From positions 1-62,855 of the forward strand of contig NZ_JAIQZM010000035.1 of NCBI RefSeq assembly GCF_023333595.1: DNA of 62,855 nucleotides, given 5' to 3'. Below are positions 17,217 through 24,200 of this stretch, one piece after another. This DNA is from Argonema galeatum A003/A1 (lineage in GTDB: Bacteria; Cyanobacteriota; Cyanobacteriia; Cyanobacteriales; Aerosakkonemataceae). Position 1 is the first letter of the stretch, and each line of letters begins with the position of its first letter. Below the pieces are notes generated by a model. It was not told the DNA's origin, did not search any database, and saw only the letters and a program-made list of their open reading frames with translations. Made by a program: the position numbers and the translations under genes.

Positions 17217-17450
17217 TCTGCTTTACTCCCTTCCCGGTGGAAGACTATGTATAGTAGACCTCTCCAAAAAAGAATGTAGAGACGTTGCATGCAACGTCTC
17301 TACGAGGGTTACAGGTAACGCACCTTTAATTTCTGGAGAGGTCTAGTGGGAGGGCGAAGCATTGCGGGATTTATCTTAACTCAAAACCGAAACGTTAATT
17401 CCGCAATGCTTCGCCCCTACATAATCTTGTGGCGGGAACGGAATAACCTA
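17217..17450 (+). repeat. CTTCCCG-ended repeat carrying a MITE
   Basis: The same element as 4548-4705 (opposite orientation), beginning ACTCCCTTCCCGGTGGAAG and ending in TGGCGGGAACGGAAT, with the internal GCATTGCGG hairpin. It is interrupted after GTATAGTA by the 87 bp MITE. The remainder of the 345 bp spacer between the CHAT gene and the next antitoxin holds a possible promoter but no gene. Confidence 0.8.
17257..17343. mobile_element. 87 bp MITE, copy 3 (nested insertion)
   Basis: Ends GACCTCTCC and GGAGAGGTC are perfect inverted repeats flanked by TA on both sides. It sits inside the CTTCCCG-ended repeat at a point where the other copy reads GTATAGTAGGAGGGCG without interruption, so the TA was duplicated on insertion. 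The compensating change of both ends (GACCTCTCC here, GACATCTCC in copy 1) keeps the termini complementary. Confidence 0.9.
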
Positions 17451-17540
17451 AACTTCTCCTAGTCCCTAGCTATACCTACCGCGTATTGCAATTAGTCAAA
17501 CCAAAAGTTATACTTTTATTTCACCTGAAAGTATAATTTC

Positions 17541-17795
17541 ATGGCAAACGTCAAAACAGCAATTTCGCTGCCAGAATCTTTGTTTAAACAAGCGGAGGCG
17601 GTAGCTGAAGAACTGAAAGTCTCACGCAGTCGCTTAATGGCACTTGCGCTAGAAGAATTTATCCGCCGTCGTCAAAATCTACAATTGTTAGAGAAAATTA
17701 ATGCCGCATACGCTGACCCCCCCGATGAGGAAGAACAAACTATGCTTCGCACTATAAGCCGCTATCATCGGCGGATTGTTGAAGGCGAATGGTAA
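17541..17795 (+). CDS. ribbon-helix-helix antitoxin (MazE-like, CopG fold)
   Basis: An 84-residue protein with the RHH start VKTAISLPESLFKQAEAVAE and KVSRSRLMALALEEFIRRRQ, as in antitoxins paired with MazF-type toxins in cyanobacteria. The C-terminal DPPDEEEQTMLRTISRYHRRIVEGEW is the typical tail of that group. Its stop overlaps the start of a MazF fragment (ATGGTAA). Since that toxin is truncated, the antitoxin is probably an orphan. Confidence 0.85.
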   Translation: MANVKTAISLPESLFKQAEAVAEELKVSRSRLMALALEEFIRRRQNLQLLEKINAAYADPPDEEEQTMLRTISRYHRRIVEGEW

Positions 17796-17857
17796 TCAAT
17801 CAAGGTGATATTTTCTGGATCGATCTCGATGCGCCTTCTGAACAAACCCAGATTTAG
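17789..17857 (+). pseudogene. MazF toxin remnant
   Basis: A 22-codon frame starting MVINQGDIFWIDLDAPSEQ, matching the N-terminal strand and loop of MazF enzymes (GDIFWIDLD), then stopping at 17855. The expected continuation is not found in any frame downstream. It overlaps the antitoxin stop by seven bases, the normal operon geometry. It is too short to be a nuclease. Confidence 0.75.
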
Positions 17858-18015
17858 GCATCATCGCTAACGGCAGTTCGCACCAACGTCCAGATTGTCC
17901 AGCCAATTGTTGAAATCAAAACGAATACCATCAGTAAGGATAGAGCCGAAAAAGGAGATATGATTGCCATCAGTAATAAAGATAATAGCAGAACCATCGA
18001 AACTGATTTTTTCAT
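17854..18015 (-). CDS. possible small two-span membrane protein
   Basis: A 53-codon frame, too short for most gene callers, read opposite to the MazF remnant. It starts MKKSVSMVLLLSLLLMAIIS and continues into a second hydrophobic stretch (LSLLMVFVLISTIGWTIW), ending RTAVSDDA. Two membrane helices with a charged N-terminus and acidic tail make it protein-like. It lacks a strong Shine-Dalgarno sequence. I do not recognise a family. Its 3' end overlaps the last codon of the MazF remnant, so it may mark the boundary where foreign or rearranged DNA begins. Confidence 0.4.
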   Translation of the reverse strand: MKKSVSMVLLLSLLLMAIISPFSALSLLMVFVLISTIGWTIWTLVRTAVSDDA

Positions 18016-18139
18016 CGGTGTTTTTTATCATCAATTATTTCTACTCTTTCAGTCTATCTACTCAATTTTAGATAAACCTCTAACTTTGGCGGCATTTGAG
18101 GTAGACTGATGGCATTCATGCGATCGATCGCTTCGTGTC

Positions 18140-18601
18140 ATGCTGTCTCACCCCCAATCCCTTAACGCTGCACTTATCCCAGGTACTCTGCGTCGCGTTC
18201 ACCATATCGCCTTGAACGTTAAAGATATGCAGGTTTCTCGCCATTTCTACGGAAATATCCTGGGTTTGCACGAATTGACAGGCGATGAGGTTCCCAAAAC
18301 GCTGGTTGACTTGGTAGCTGCTGGGAAAGTTGCCAACTTCGTTACTCCCGATGGTACAGTGATCGATTTGTTTTGGGAACCGGATCTCTCACCGCCAGAT
18401 CCAGACCCCAGTCGCGCTTTTACTCGCGCCAATCATTTAGCCTTTGATATCGATCCGCAGTTGTTCGATACCGCGCTTGAAGTGCTGAAACTGCATCAAA
18501 TACGCATAGATCATGGCCCGGTTACTCGTCCTACCGGACGCGGAATCTATTTTTACGATCCTGATGGTTTTTTGATAGAGATACGCTGCGATCCTAATTA
18601 A
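18140..18601 (+). CDS. VOC-family (glyoxalase/dioxygenase-like) protein
   Basis: A 153-residue VOC-fold protein: RRVHHIALNVKDMQVSRHFY opens the first beta-alpha-beta-beta-beta module and ANHLAFDIDPQLFDTALEVL the second. Candidate metal ligands are His in VHHIALNV, His in ANHLAFDI and Glu in GFLIEIRC. It is distinct from gloA at 9858. The RGIYFYDPDGFLIEIR ending is shared by glyoxalases, fosfomycin-type thiol transferases and ring-cleavage dioxygenases, so the substrate cannot be fixed. A clear terminator follows at 18638. Confidence 0.85.
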   Translation: MLSHPQSLNAALIPGTLRRVHHIALNVKDMQVSRHFYGNILGLHELTGDEVPKTLVDLVAAGKVANFVTPDGTVIDLFWEPDLSPPDPDPSRAFTRANHLAFDIDPQLFDTALEVLKLHQIRIDHGPVTRPTGRGIYFYDPDGFLIEIRCDPN

Positions 18602-18637
18602 ATAGGATGGCAAGATCCGATCGCGATCGCGTACTTG

Positions 18638-18663
18638 AAGCCCGCCAGCGCGGGCTTTGTTTG
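18638..18663 (+). terminator. rho-independent terminator after the VOC gene
   Basis: A perfect eight-base stem AAGCCCGC / GCGGGCTT with a CAGC loop, followed by TGTTTGT. It lies 37 bp past the stop codon. Confidence 0.75.
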
Positions 18664-19024
18664 TATAGCCGCGACTTTAGTCGTCGGGTAAAAAAGGGTT
18701 TAGGCAAGCCGATTTGGTATCGCAAGTATAGCTAGCCCCTAGTCCCTAGCTATAATTTGTGGCTAACCCACAAGAATCATGACAAAACCCGCCCCTACAA
18801 CTTCCGACGAAGGCACTAGCCCCTTCCGGCCTAAGTCCTGCTTGAGTTTCAGACACTGCGGGATATAGAGTCAGGTTAGTTATATGAAGATTTGTAAATA
18901 TACTTGACGAGGATAGCAGAGGTGAGTCAATATAGTTTCAGAGGCGAACAGAGGCTCTGGAAAAACCAAGAGAAATTCTACTCTCCTATCCAAACGACAA
19001 TTAGTTTTACAGGAAGAAGCTGAC
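18664..19024. other. upstream region of the secreted-protein cluster
   Basis: No gene is found. A CCCCTAGTCCCTAGC-type low-complexity stretch lies at 18735-18750. The region must hold the promoter of the secreted cluster. TTGACGAGG lies at 18903-18911, but without a well-placed -10 box I cannot define the promoter. A good AGGAAGAAG ribosome site precedes the first ATG. Confidence 0.4.
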
Positions 19025-19456
19025 ATGACGAACACCAACTCAATTAAAACTGGCCTGAGCTTTGCAAAGATTGCCAAGAAAACCTACATACTGGGTATTT
19101 TGACTGCCAGCACCCTTGGGCTGGTTCCCTTTACGGCCCAAGCTAATCCTAATCCTTGCTGCCAATCTCGTGGTGGCGACAACGCTGTCATTCAGACAAG
19201 TAACCAACAAGCGACTGTTAAGGGTAAGGGTAACTCAATTAACCAGAATTCCAGTCAGTCAAATTACGGCGGTCGTAGCCAAGGAACAGGCAATCAAGGG
19301 GTTGTACAAGACCAATATCAGGAAGCCAACAGTCATGGGTATGGTAACCGAGTGGATCAAACAGCTCGGCAAAGCAATGGCAACCAAAATCAATTTCGTC
19401 GTCCCGTTCATCGTCCCTCTAGCTGTAATAATACTTGCGCTAAAAAGGGAATTTAG
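19025..19456 (+). CDS. secreted Gln/Asn/Gly-rich protein, curlin-like repeats
   Basis: A 143-residue protein with a signal peptide (hydrophobic core YILGILTASTLGLVPFTAQA, cleavage likely after AQA). The mature part is rich in Gly, Asn, Gln and Ser, with spaced G-x-x-N-x-x-x-Q motifs (GKGNSINQNSSQ, GYGNRVDQTARQ) that resemble curlin repeats of bacterial functional amyloids. A Cys pair is near each end (NPCCQSRG and CNNTCAKKG). It shares RGGDxAVxQ and GNxGVVQxQ segments with the next gene, so the two are duplicates. Secretion is likely; amyloid formation is inference. Confidence 0.7.
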   Translation: MTNTNSIKTGLSFAKIAKKTYILGILTASTLGLVPFTAQANPNPCCQSRGGDNAVIQTSNQQATVKGKGNSINQNSSQSNYGGRSQGTGNQGVVQDQYQEANSHGYGNRVDQTARQSNGNQNQFRRPVHRPSSCNNTCAKKGI

Positions 19457-19496
19457 TTACCGCGACCGCGTGATTTTGTCAGCTTCCTAGTAGGGC

Positions 19497-19546
19497 GGAA
19501 GAAAGTACGAGGCTTGCGAACGCTTCAAGCCTCAGCACTTTCTTCC
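19497..19546 (+). promoter_or_regulatory. strong hairpin between the first two secreted genes
   Basis: GGAAGAAAGTACGAGGCTTG pairs with CAAGCCTCAGCACTTTCTTCC around a nine-base loop, about 18 paired bases. No T-run follows, so it looks more like an mRNA stabiliser or processing site than a terminator. Confidence 0.55.
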
Positions 19547-19582
19547 TCCTAATAGAAGCTGTTACTTACAGAAAATAAAGCC

Positions 19583-19933
19583 ATGAATAAAACTTACATA
19601 TTTGGTGTTTTGGCTTTTGCCACTCTTGGGATGTTGCCCCTGCCTGCAATGGCTCAATCTTACAACAGTAGAGGTGGTGATAGTGCTGTTTCTCAACAAA
19701 GTTCGCAAACCGCTACCGTGACGGGCAACAGCAATAATGTGAAAAAACATATCAATGTGATTAATATCGATCGCAGCGGTAGAGGCGGGCGTCAGAGATG
19801 GGGCAACCGGGGTGTTGTGCAGAACCAAAATCAGGGAGTCGATGTCAGGGGCGATCGCAATACAGTTCGTCAAAACGGGCGGCAATTCAATAGCGATCGA
19901 AGCTATCCGGGTTTTGTCGATCGGTCCATTTGA
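19583..19933 (+). CDS. secreted Gln/Asn/Gly-rich protein, paralogue of the previous gene
   Basis: A 116-residue protein with signal peptide (TYIFGVLAFATLGMLPLPAMA-Q). The mature region repeats the plan of its neighbour: SRGGDSAVSQQSSQTATVTG, then GNRGVVQNQNQGVDVRGDRN. Spaced Gln and Asn with G-x-x-N motifs again fit a beta-solenoid or curlin-like fold. No cysteines remain in the mature part. It is the second gene of a four-gene same-strand set. Experimental function is unknown to me. Confidence 0.7.
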   Translation: MNKTYIFGVLAFATLGMLPLPAMAQSYNSRGGDSAVSQQSSQTATVTGNSNNVKKHINVINIDRSGRGGRQRWGNRGVVQNQNQGVDVRGDRNTVRQNGRQFNSDRSYPGFVDRSI

Positions 19934-19968
19934 AATATTTCTTCCACTAGCTTTTTCAAGAGATACAC

Positions 19969-20355
19969 ATGAGAGTTTCTTTAATTGCGTTTAGCTTTTT
20001 ATCTGTTTCTGCTGTTTTAGTTTTTGAGCCTTTTTCAAACTCTTCTGTTAGGGCACAATGCGTGCAATTCGATCAGGGAATTCAAGTTTCCATCAGTGGT
20101 TCTGGGCCAGCGCGACGCAGCAATAACGTAGATATGCAAAGTGAAGGGTCTTGTAGAGGAAACGCTATTGTAACTACTGGTCAACAGATTCATGTAGGGC
20201 CGGGTCGGGCAGTTCAAGAACGAAATGTACGACAAACTCTGCGCGGCGGTAGCAATAATGGAATTGGGAAAGGCCCAACAGTTCAGATTCGAGTTAATCC
20301 CACAATTGACGTATACAACGCAGCAGATCGATACAGAAATTTACAGCCTCGGTAA
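19969..20355 (+). CDS. secreted protein of the curlin-like cluster
   Basis: A 128-residue protein with a signal peptide (LIAFSFLSVSAVLVFEPFSN, cleavage near VRA-Q). The mature part has two cysteines (QCVQFDQG and GSCRGNAI), possibly a disulfide, with beta-rich Gly/Ser/Asn sequence (SNNVDMQSEGS, RGNAIVTTGQQI, VRQTLRGGSNNG). It is weakly similar in composition, not clearly in sequence, to the two preceding proteins. It starts 35 bp after the previous stop and so is likely co-transcribed. No known domain is recognised. Confidence 0.65.
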   Translation: MRVSLIAFSFLSVSAVLVFEPFSNSSVRAQCVQFDQGIQVSISGSGPARRSNNVDMQSEGSCRGNAIVTTGQQIHVGPGRAVQERNVRQTLRGGSNNGIGKGPTVQIRVNPTIDVYNAADRYRNLQPR

Positions 20356-20501
20356 AAAGTAATTTTCCGATCTTTCTGCTAGAGTTTAATCAGATTTTCT
20401 CGCAAAGAAAAATCAACGATTGCTCGAAATAAATACGCCTAGTGAATAGCTAGAAGGGAATAATTTTGAGCAGTCGTTTTTCTTAAATTAGGAGTTACAG
20501 T

Positions 20502-21158
20502 ATGAATCGGATGATTTTGATTTTTGCTACTACCTGCATTGCTTTAGTCGCCGCATACGATCGGGCCGCGATCGCAGAAATATTTTTGGATAGTGCCAGC
20601 CAAGAATCCAGCATTGACTTTAATTACAATCCCCAGGCTCTCGGCAAATCTAGTAAGTTCAATCACTTGCTATACATAAACAAAAGTTTTTTCTTACCAC
20701 ATCTTGATTCAGGAGAAGTTTCTCCAAGTAATCTCACCCAAACAGATAATTTACTTGCTAGAGAGCCACAAAGAAAAAATCCTCCTGCCATACATATAAC
20801 AAAGCCTCGTCAGCCGCGCCAAAATGTTTCCGAGCAACAACAAACCACCAGGATTAATCTGGATTCGCCAAATATCAGGCAAGCTCATAATCTGGTAATT
20901 AGCAGCGATTCAGGCACAGAATTAACTGCACAAATCACTGTAGACGGCAGAGTTGTTAAAACAATTAAAGGTCGTGGAGGTACGGTTAATTTATCAAGAT
21001 TTCTCTCCAGAGGCAGACACAATATTCAAATTTCAGGTAACTATACACCTGCAAGTTCCTCCGTTCAAGTAGAGTTTTCTGGTTCTGGCACAACAATAGA
21101 TCAAGCCACAGGAGGTAGCGGCATAGTAAGGCAGATTTTCATTATCGATGTGGAATAG
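20502..21158 (+). CDS. secreted protein with a C-terminal beta-sandwich-like domain
   Basis: A 218-residue protein with signal peptide (ILIFATTCIALVAAYDRAAIA-E) and a good AGGAG ribosome site. Residues 30-115 are low-complexity and polar. The last 100 residues look like a beta-sandwich (LVISSDSGTELTAQITVDGR, ISGNYTPASSSVQVEFSG), similar in style to PEGA or carbohydrate-binding modules. It closes the four-gene set and is followed by a terminator. It could be an anchor or chaperone for the repeat proteins, but that is inference from position. Confidence 0.65.
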   Translation: MNRMILIFATTCIALVAAYDRAAIAEIFLDSASQESSIDFNYNPQALGKSSKFNHLLYINKSFFLPHLDSGEVSPSNLTQTDNLLAREPQRKNPPAIHITKPRQPRQNVSEQQQTTRINLDSPNIRQAHNLVISSDSGTELTAQITVDGRVVKTIKGRGGTVNLSRFLSRGRHNIQISGNYTPASSSVQVEFSGSGTTIDQATGGSGIVRQIFIIDVE

Positions 21159-21223
21159 CCAAATACCAAAGACTACTACGCGATCGCATTTTGTAGGCAT
21201 TTCGCTTCTAAACAACATCCAAA

Positions 21224-21264
21224 CACCGAAGTCTCGCCTGTGCGAACAGACTCGGTGCTTTTTG
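21224..21264 (+). terminator. terminator of the secreted-protein cluster
   Basis: CACCGAAGTCT pairs with AGACTCGGTG (one bulge) around a 13-base loop, followed by CTTTTTG. It lies about 65 bp beyond the fourth gene. Confidence 0.65.
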
Positions 21265-21751
21265 CTTATAGTAGGTTACATCTGAGGTATAGAGCCCGTT
21301 TCAGGTGAGTGATACCAAATCCGGGTTGGTTACCCCATGAGAATTTTTGGCCTAAACATTGTAGAGACGTTTCATGAAACATCTCTACAGCCTATAGACA
21401 TAACGGGGGTAATCGTTGCGGATTTGGTATGAGATACAGAGAAACTTGAAGAAACCTCTTCAAGAAACCCGGTTTCTTAAAGAGTTCTTGAAGAAACCCG
21501 GTTTCTGCGGTGTACTTCATACAACTGAAAACCGCTGTAAGCTATCGTAGAAACAGAGGCATTCACCTTGCTTGTCCTGTGTGACTCCATTCAATAGACA
21601 AGGTTACCTCTGCGGAAACCTTTGAACCACGCTTAAAACTCTGCTTTGCTTAGGTTATTTAACTCATAATTTTTGTAAACTATTTCAGAGGTAGCGTTTG
21701 AGGAGGTGATTAGAGTCTAAGTAGTTGTGTCGTTAGAGAGGCGATTTACAG
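21265..21751. other. repeat-rich spacer before the TIR-AAA gene
   Basis: It holds the second full TACCAAATCCGG-ended element (21312-21431), with a GTAGAGACGTTTCATG palindrome inside, and two or three GAAACCCGGTTTCTT arms (21443-21510). The element tail GGTGTACTTCATACAACTG (21510-21528) is also found at 27985-28003, just after the AAA-WD40 gene. No gene is seen. Confidence 0.7.
21312..21431. repeat. TACCAAATCCGG-ended MITE-like element, copy 2
   Basis: Ends TACCAAATCCGGGTTG and GCGGATTTGGTA in inverted orientation, next to TA-like dinucleotides. The interior differs from copy 1 and contains GTAGAGACGTTTCATGAAAC, similar to the palindrome of the 88 bp MITE family. Confidence 0.7.
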
Positions 21752-23647
21752 ATGTTCTCGCGTCAATTCCTAATTCAGATGGCGCACGATCGCGAACTTT
21801 CTCCAGAACAGGAGGAAGTGTTCTTGCTGCGCTTTGCAGAGGAGATGGAATACGAAGAAATCGCCTTGAAACTGGAAACTTCCGAAGGTGCCTGCCTCAA
21901 ACGCATGGGCCAAGTCTATAACAAGTTTGGCATCGACGGTTTTACCAGAGGCAAAGAGAACCGTCTCCGCATTTACCTGCACAATCAGGCGCAGCGGCCT
22001 AGAGAAGAAGAGGAAAGAAGAGGAAAATATGGAGACGCGGTGATGCCGTCGCCCTTATCTGAAATTTCCAATACCCAGACCCAAAATGCGATCTTTATCT
22101 CCTACCGCCCCCAAGAACCAGACCTCCACCTTGCCGAACAGCTCTCAGAAGCCCTGAAAGCGTCTAGTCAGCAAGTATTCATGGCACAGGAAACCATCCG
22201 GCTGGGAGAAAATTGGCCCCAACGCATCGACATCGAATTAAAGCAGTGCGATTACTTCCTGCTGCTGCTATCTCCTCAATCCGCCTTCAGCGATATGCTG
22301 ATCTCGGAAGTACAGCGCGTCAAAGAGTTGCGTTCTATCCACAACAAACCAGCAATTTTAGCCATTCGCGTCGATTTTCCCCTCAACTCGCCGCTAAGCT
22401 ACGACCTTCGCAGCCATTTACACGACGTTCCCCAAATTCAGTGGCGAGGAGAAGCCGACACAGCCGCCGTTGTGCAAGAAATCCTCAGCTTTGTCAAAGA
22501 TGGGCGTAAGAATATACAATCTGATGCCCAAGGGCCGATCGATCGAACAGATCTCAGTCTTACCCCGATCGCATTAACCATACCCGTAACATCGGAAAGC
22601 TTGGACGGTCGTCCATTACCAGTAGCAGCGCCGGAAGTACCGGAGGGTCAAGTGGACTTAGCCTCCTCCTTTTATATAGACCGACCTCCGATTGAATCTC
22701 GCTGTTACGAAATGATTTTGCAACCGGGTGCGCTGATTCGCATCAAAGCACCCCGACAAATGGGCAAAACTTCCTTAATGGCTAGGATTCTCAATCACGC
22801 AGAAAATTCCGGCTGTAAAACAGTAAGTTTGAGCTTTCACCTAGCAGAGCGATCGATCTTCAGCAACCTGGATCGATTCTTAAAGTGGTTCTGCGCTTGT
22901 GTTGGTTTAGAATTGCAGCTGCCTAATAAACTAGCGGACTATTGGGATGATATTTTTGGCAGCAAAGTTAACTGCAAAGCCTACTTTGAAAAATACTTGC
23001 TCGCCGAAATAGATCAGCCCCTCGTCTTGGGATTGGATGAAGTCGATCGCGTTTTTGAACACCCAGAAATTGCCGACGACTTTTTCGGACTTCTCCGAAC
23101 TTGGCACGAAGAATCGAAAAAGCGCGACATTTGGAAAAAACTTCGCTTGGTAGTCGTACATTCCACAGAAGTTTATATTCCCCTCGACATCAATCAATCA
23201 CCTTTCAACGTAGGATTGCCAATTGAATTGCCAGAATTTAGCAGCCATCAAGTGCAGGAATTGGCGCAGCGGTACGGATTGAATTGGAACGCCTCCCAGG
23301 TAGAACAACTGATGAACACGGTGGGAGGACACCCATATTTACAGCGGTTTGCTCTCTATCACATTGCTCGCCAAGACATCACCCTTGAAGAACTGCTCCA
23401 AACAGCACCTACAGAAGCGGGACTTTATAGCGATCATCTGCGACGCCACTTGTGGAATCTTCAACAGCGCCCAGAATTAGCGCAAGCGATGCTCGAAGTT
23501 GTTGCTACATCTAACCCAGTGCGACTAGAAGCAGAAGTGGCGTTTAAATTGCACAGTATGGGGTTGGTACATCTGCAAGGTAATAATGTGAAACCGCGCT
23601 GCGATTTATATCGTCGATATTTTAGAGAACGATTGGGAAGCAGTTGA
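21752..23647 (+). CDS. HTH-TIR-AAA STAND-like signalling protein
   Basis: A 631-residue protein with three parts. Residues 15-75 form a LuxR/sigma-like helix-turn-helix (ELSPEQEEVFLLRFAEEMEY, then YEEIALKLETSEGACLKRM) of the kind found at the N-terminus of cyanobacterial conflict NTPases. Residues 112-250 are a TIR domain (AIFISYRPQEPDLHLAEQL, LLLLSPQSAFSDMLISEV); Glu186 is the candidate NADase residue. Residues 300-600 are an AAA-like (AAA_35-type) ATPase with Walker A PRQMGKTS (334-341) and Walker B LVLGLDEVD (424-432). No sensor repeat array is attached. The TIR activity and any immunity role are inference from family. The next gene overlaps its stop codon. Confidence 0.88.
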   Translation: MFSRQFLIQMAHDRELSPEQEEVFLLRFAEEMEYEEIALKLETSEGACLKRMGQVYNKFGIDGFTRGKENRLRIYLHNQAQRPREEEERRGKYGDAVMPSPLSEISNTQTQNAIFISYRPQEPDLHLAEQLSEALKASSQQVFMAQETIRLGENWPQRIDIELKQCDYFLLLLSPQSAFSDMLISEVQRVKELRSIHNKPAILAIRVDFPLNSPLSYDLRSHLHDVPQIQWRGEADTAAVVQEILSFVKDGRKNIQSDAQGPIDRTDLSLTPIALTIPVTSESLDGRPLPVAAPEVPEGQVDLASSFYIDRPPIESRCYEMILQPGALIRIKAPRQMGKTSLMARILNHAENSGCKTVSLSFHLAERSIFSNLDRFLKWFCACVGLELQLPNKLADYWDDIFGSKVNCKAYFEKYLLAEIDQPLVLGLDEVDRVFEHPEIADDFFGLLRTWHEESKKRDIWKKLRLVVVHSTEVYIPLDINQSPFNVGLPIELPEFSSHQVQELAQRYGLNWNASQVEQLMNTVGGHPYLQRFALYHIARQDITLEELLQTAPTEAGLYSDHLRRHLWNLQQRPELAQAMLEVVATSNPVRLEAEVAFKLHSMGLVHLQGNNVKPRCDLYRRYFRERLGSS

Positions 23648-24102
23648 TGAAGACAGCACAAAAATTAGTCGCGATTACCATATTGTTGGCACCGTTATTA
23701 ATATGTAATGTAGGGGTTGGTTTAACTGCAATCTTGAACCAAGAGTATTCTCGTGACCAGGTTGAACCTGGTCACGAAAGCCGGGAGGTTCTACCTCCCG
23801 TTGTACAAGCAAAGAAATCTTGTTCGATTAGCGGACGATTATTCGGCGATGGTATCCAAGAAGACGGCTCTTATTACGTTGTACCTTCCGCTCCTAATAG
23901 GGATGAGTCTCGATCGAGAATGGCTCGGATCGATTCTTCTAACCCTTCTTATCAATTATCGTCTTTGCCAGCAGGTCGTTACGTGCTTCGCGTTTTTCGC
24001 AGCGAATCCGGTTCCCTCCTTCCGGTAAAGACTTTTCCCCGCCAGAGAGAGGTAAACTGTACTGGTAGTGCAATCAGAAACGTGGATTTTGAAGTCCAGT
24101 AA
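23647..24102 (+). CDS. small secreted protein with a carboxypeptidase-regulatory-like domain
   Basis: The ATG overlaps the stop of the TIR-AAA gene (TGATGA), implying translational coupling. It has 151 residues, a signal-like N-terminus (LVAITILLAPLLICNVGVGL) and a C-terminal beta domain (CSISGRLFGDGIQEDGSYYV, SYQLSSLPAGRYVLRVFRS) like CarboxypepD_reg or SdrD-B folds. Between them, residues 36-52 are the translation of two palindromic repeats (23752-23800). Two Cys in the domain may form a disulfide. Coupling of a secreted protein to a cytoplasmic TIR-AAA protein is unusual. Function unknown. Confidence 0.7.
   Translation: MKTAQKLVAITILLAPLLICNVGVGLTAILNQEYSRDQVEPGHESREVLPPVVQAKKSCSISGRLFGDGIQEDGSYYVVPSAPNRDESRSRMARIDSSNPSYQLSSLPAGRYVLRVFRSESGSLLPVKTFPRQREVNCTGSAIRNVDFEVQ
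23752..23800. repeat. palindromic repeats inside a reading frame
   Basis: Two adjacent perfect hairpins: CGTGACCAGGTT / AACCTGGTCACG and CGGGAGG / CCTCCCG. They are read through in frame and add about 16 residues between signal peptide and domain. Confidence 0.75.
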
Positions 24103-24200
24103 GGGAATTGCAGATTTGAGATTTAAAATTGCTTTCTTTGAATGGCAAATCTAAAATTAAATCTAAAATCTAAAATTTAAAATCATCTAGGGTCATCTAT

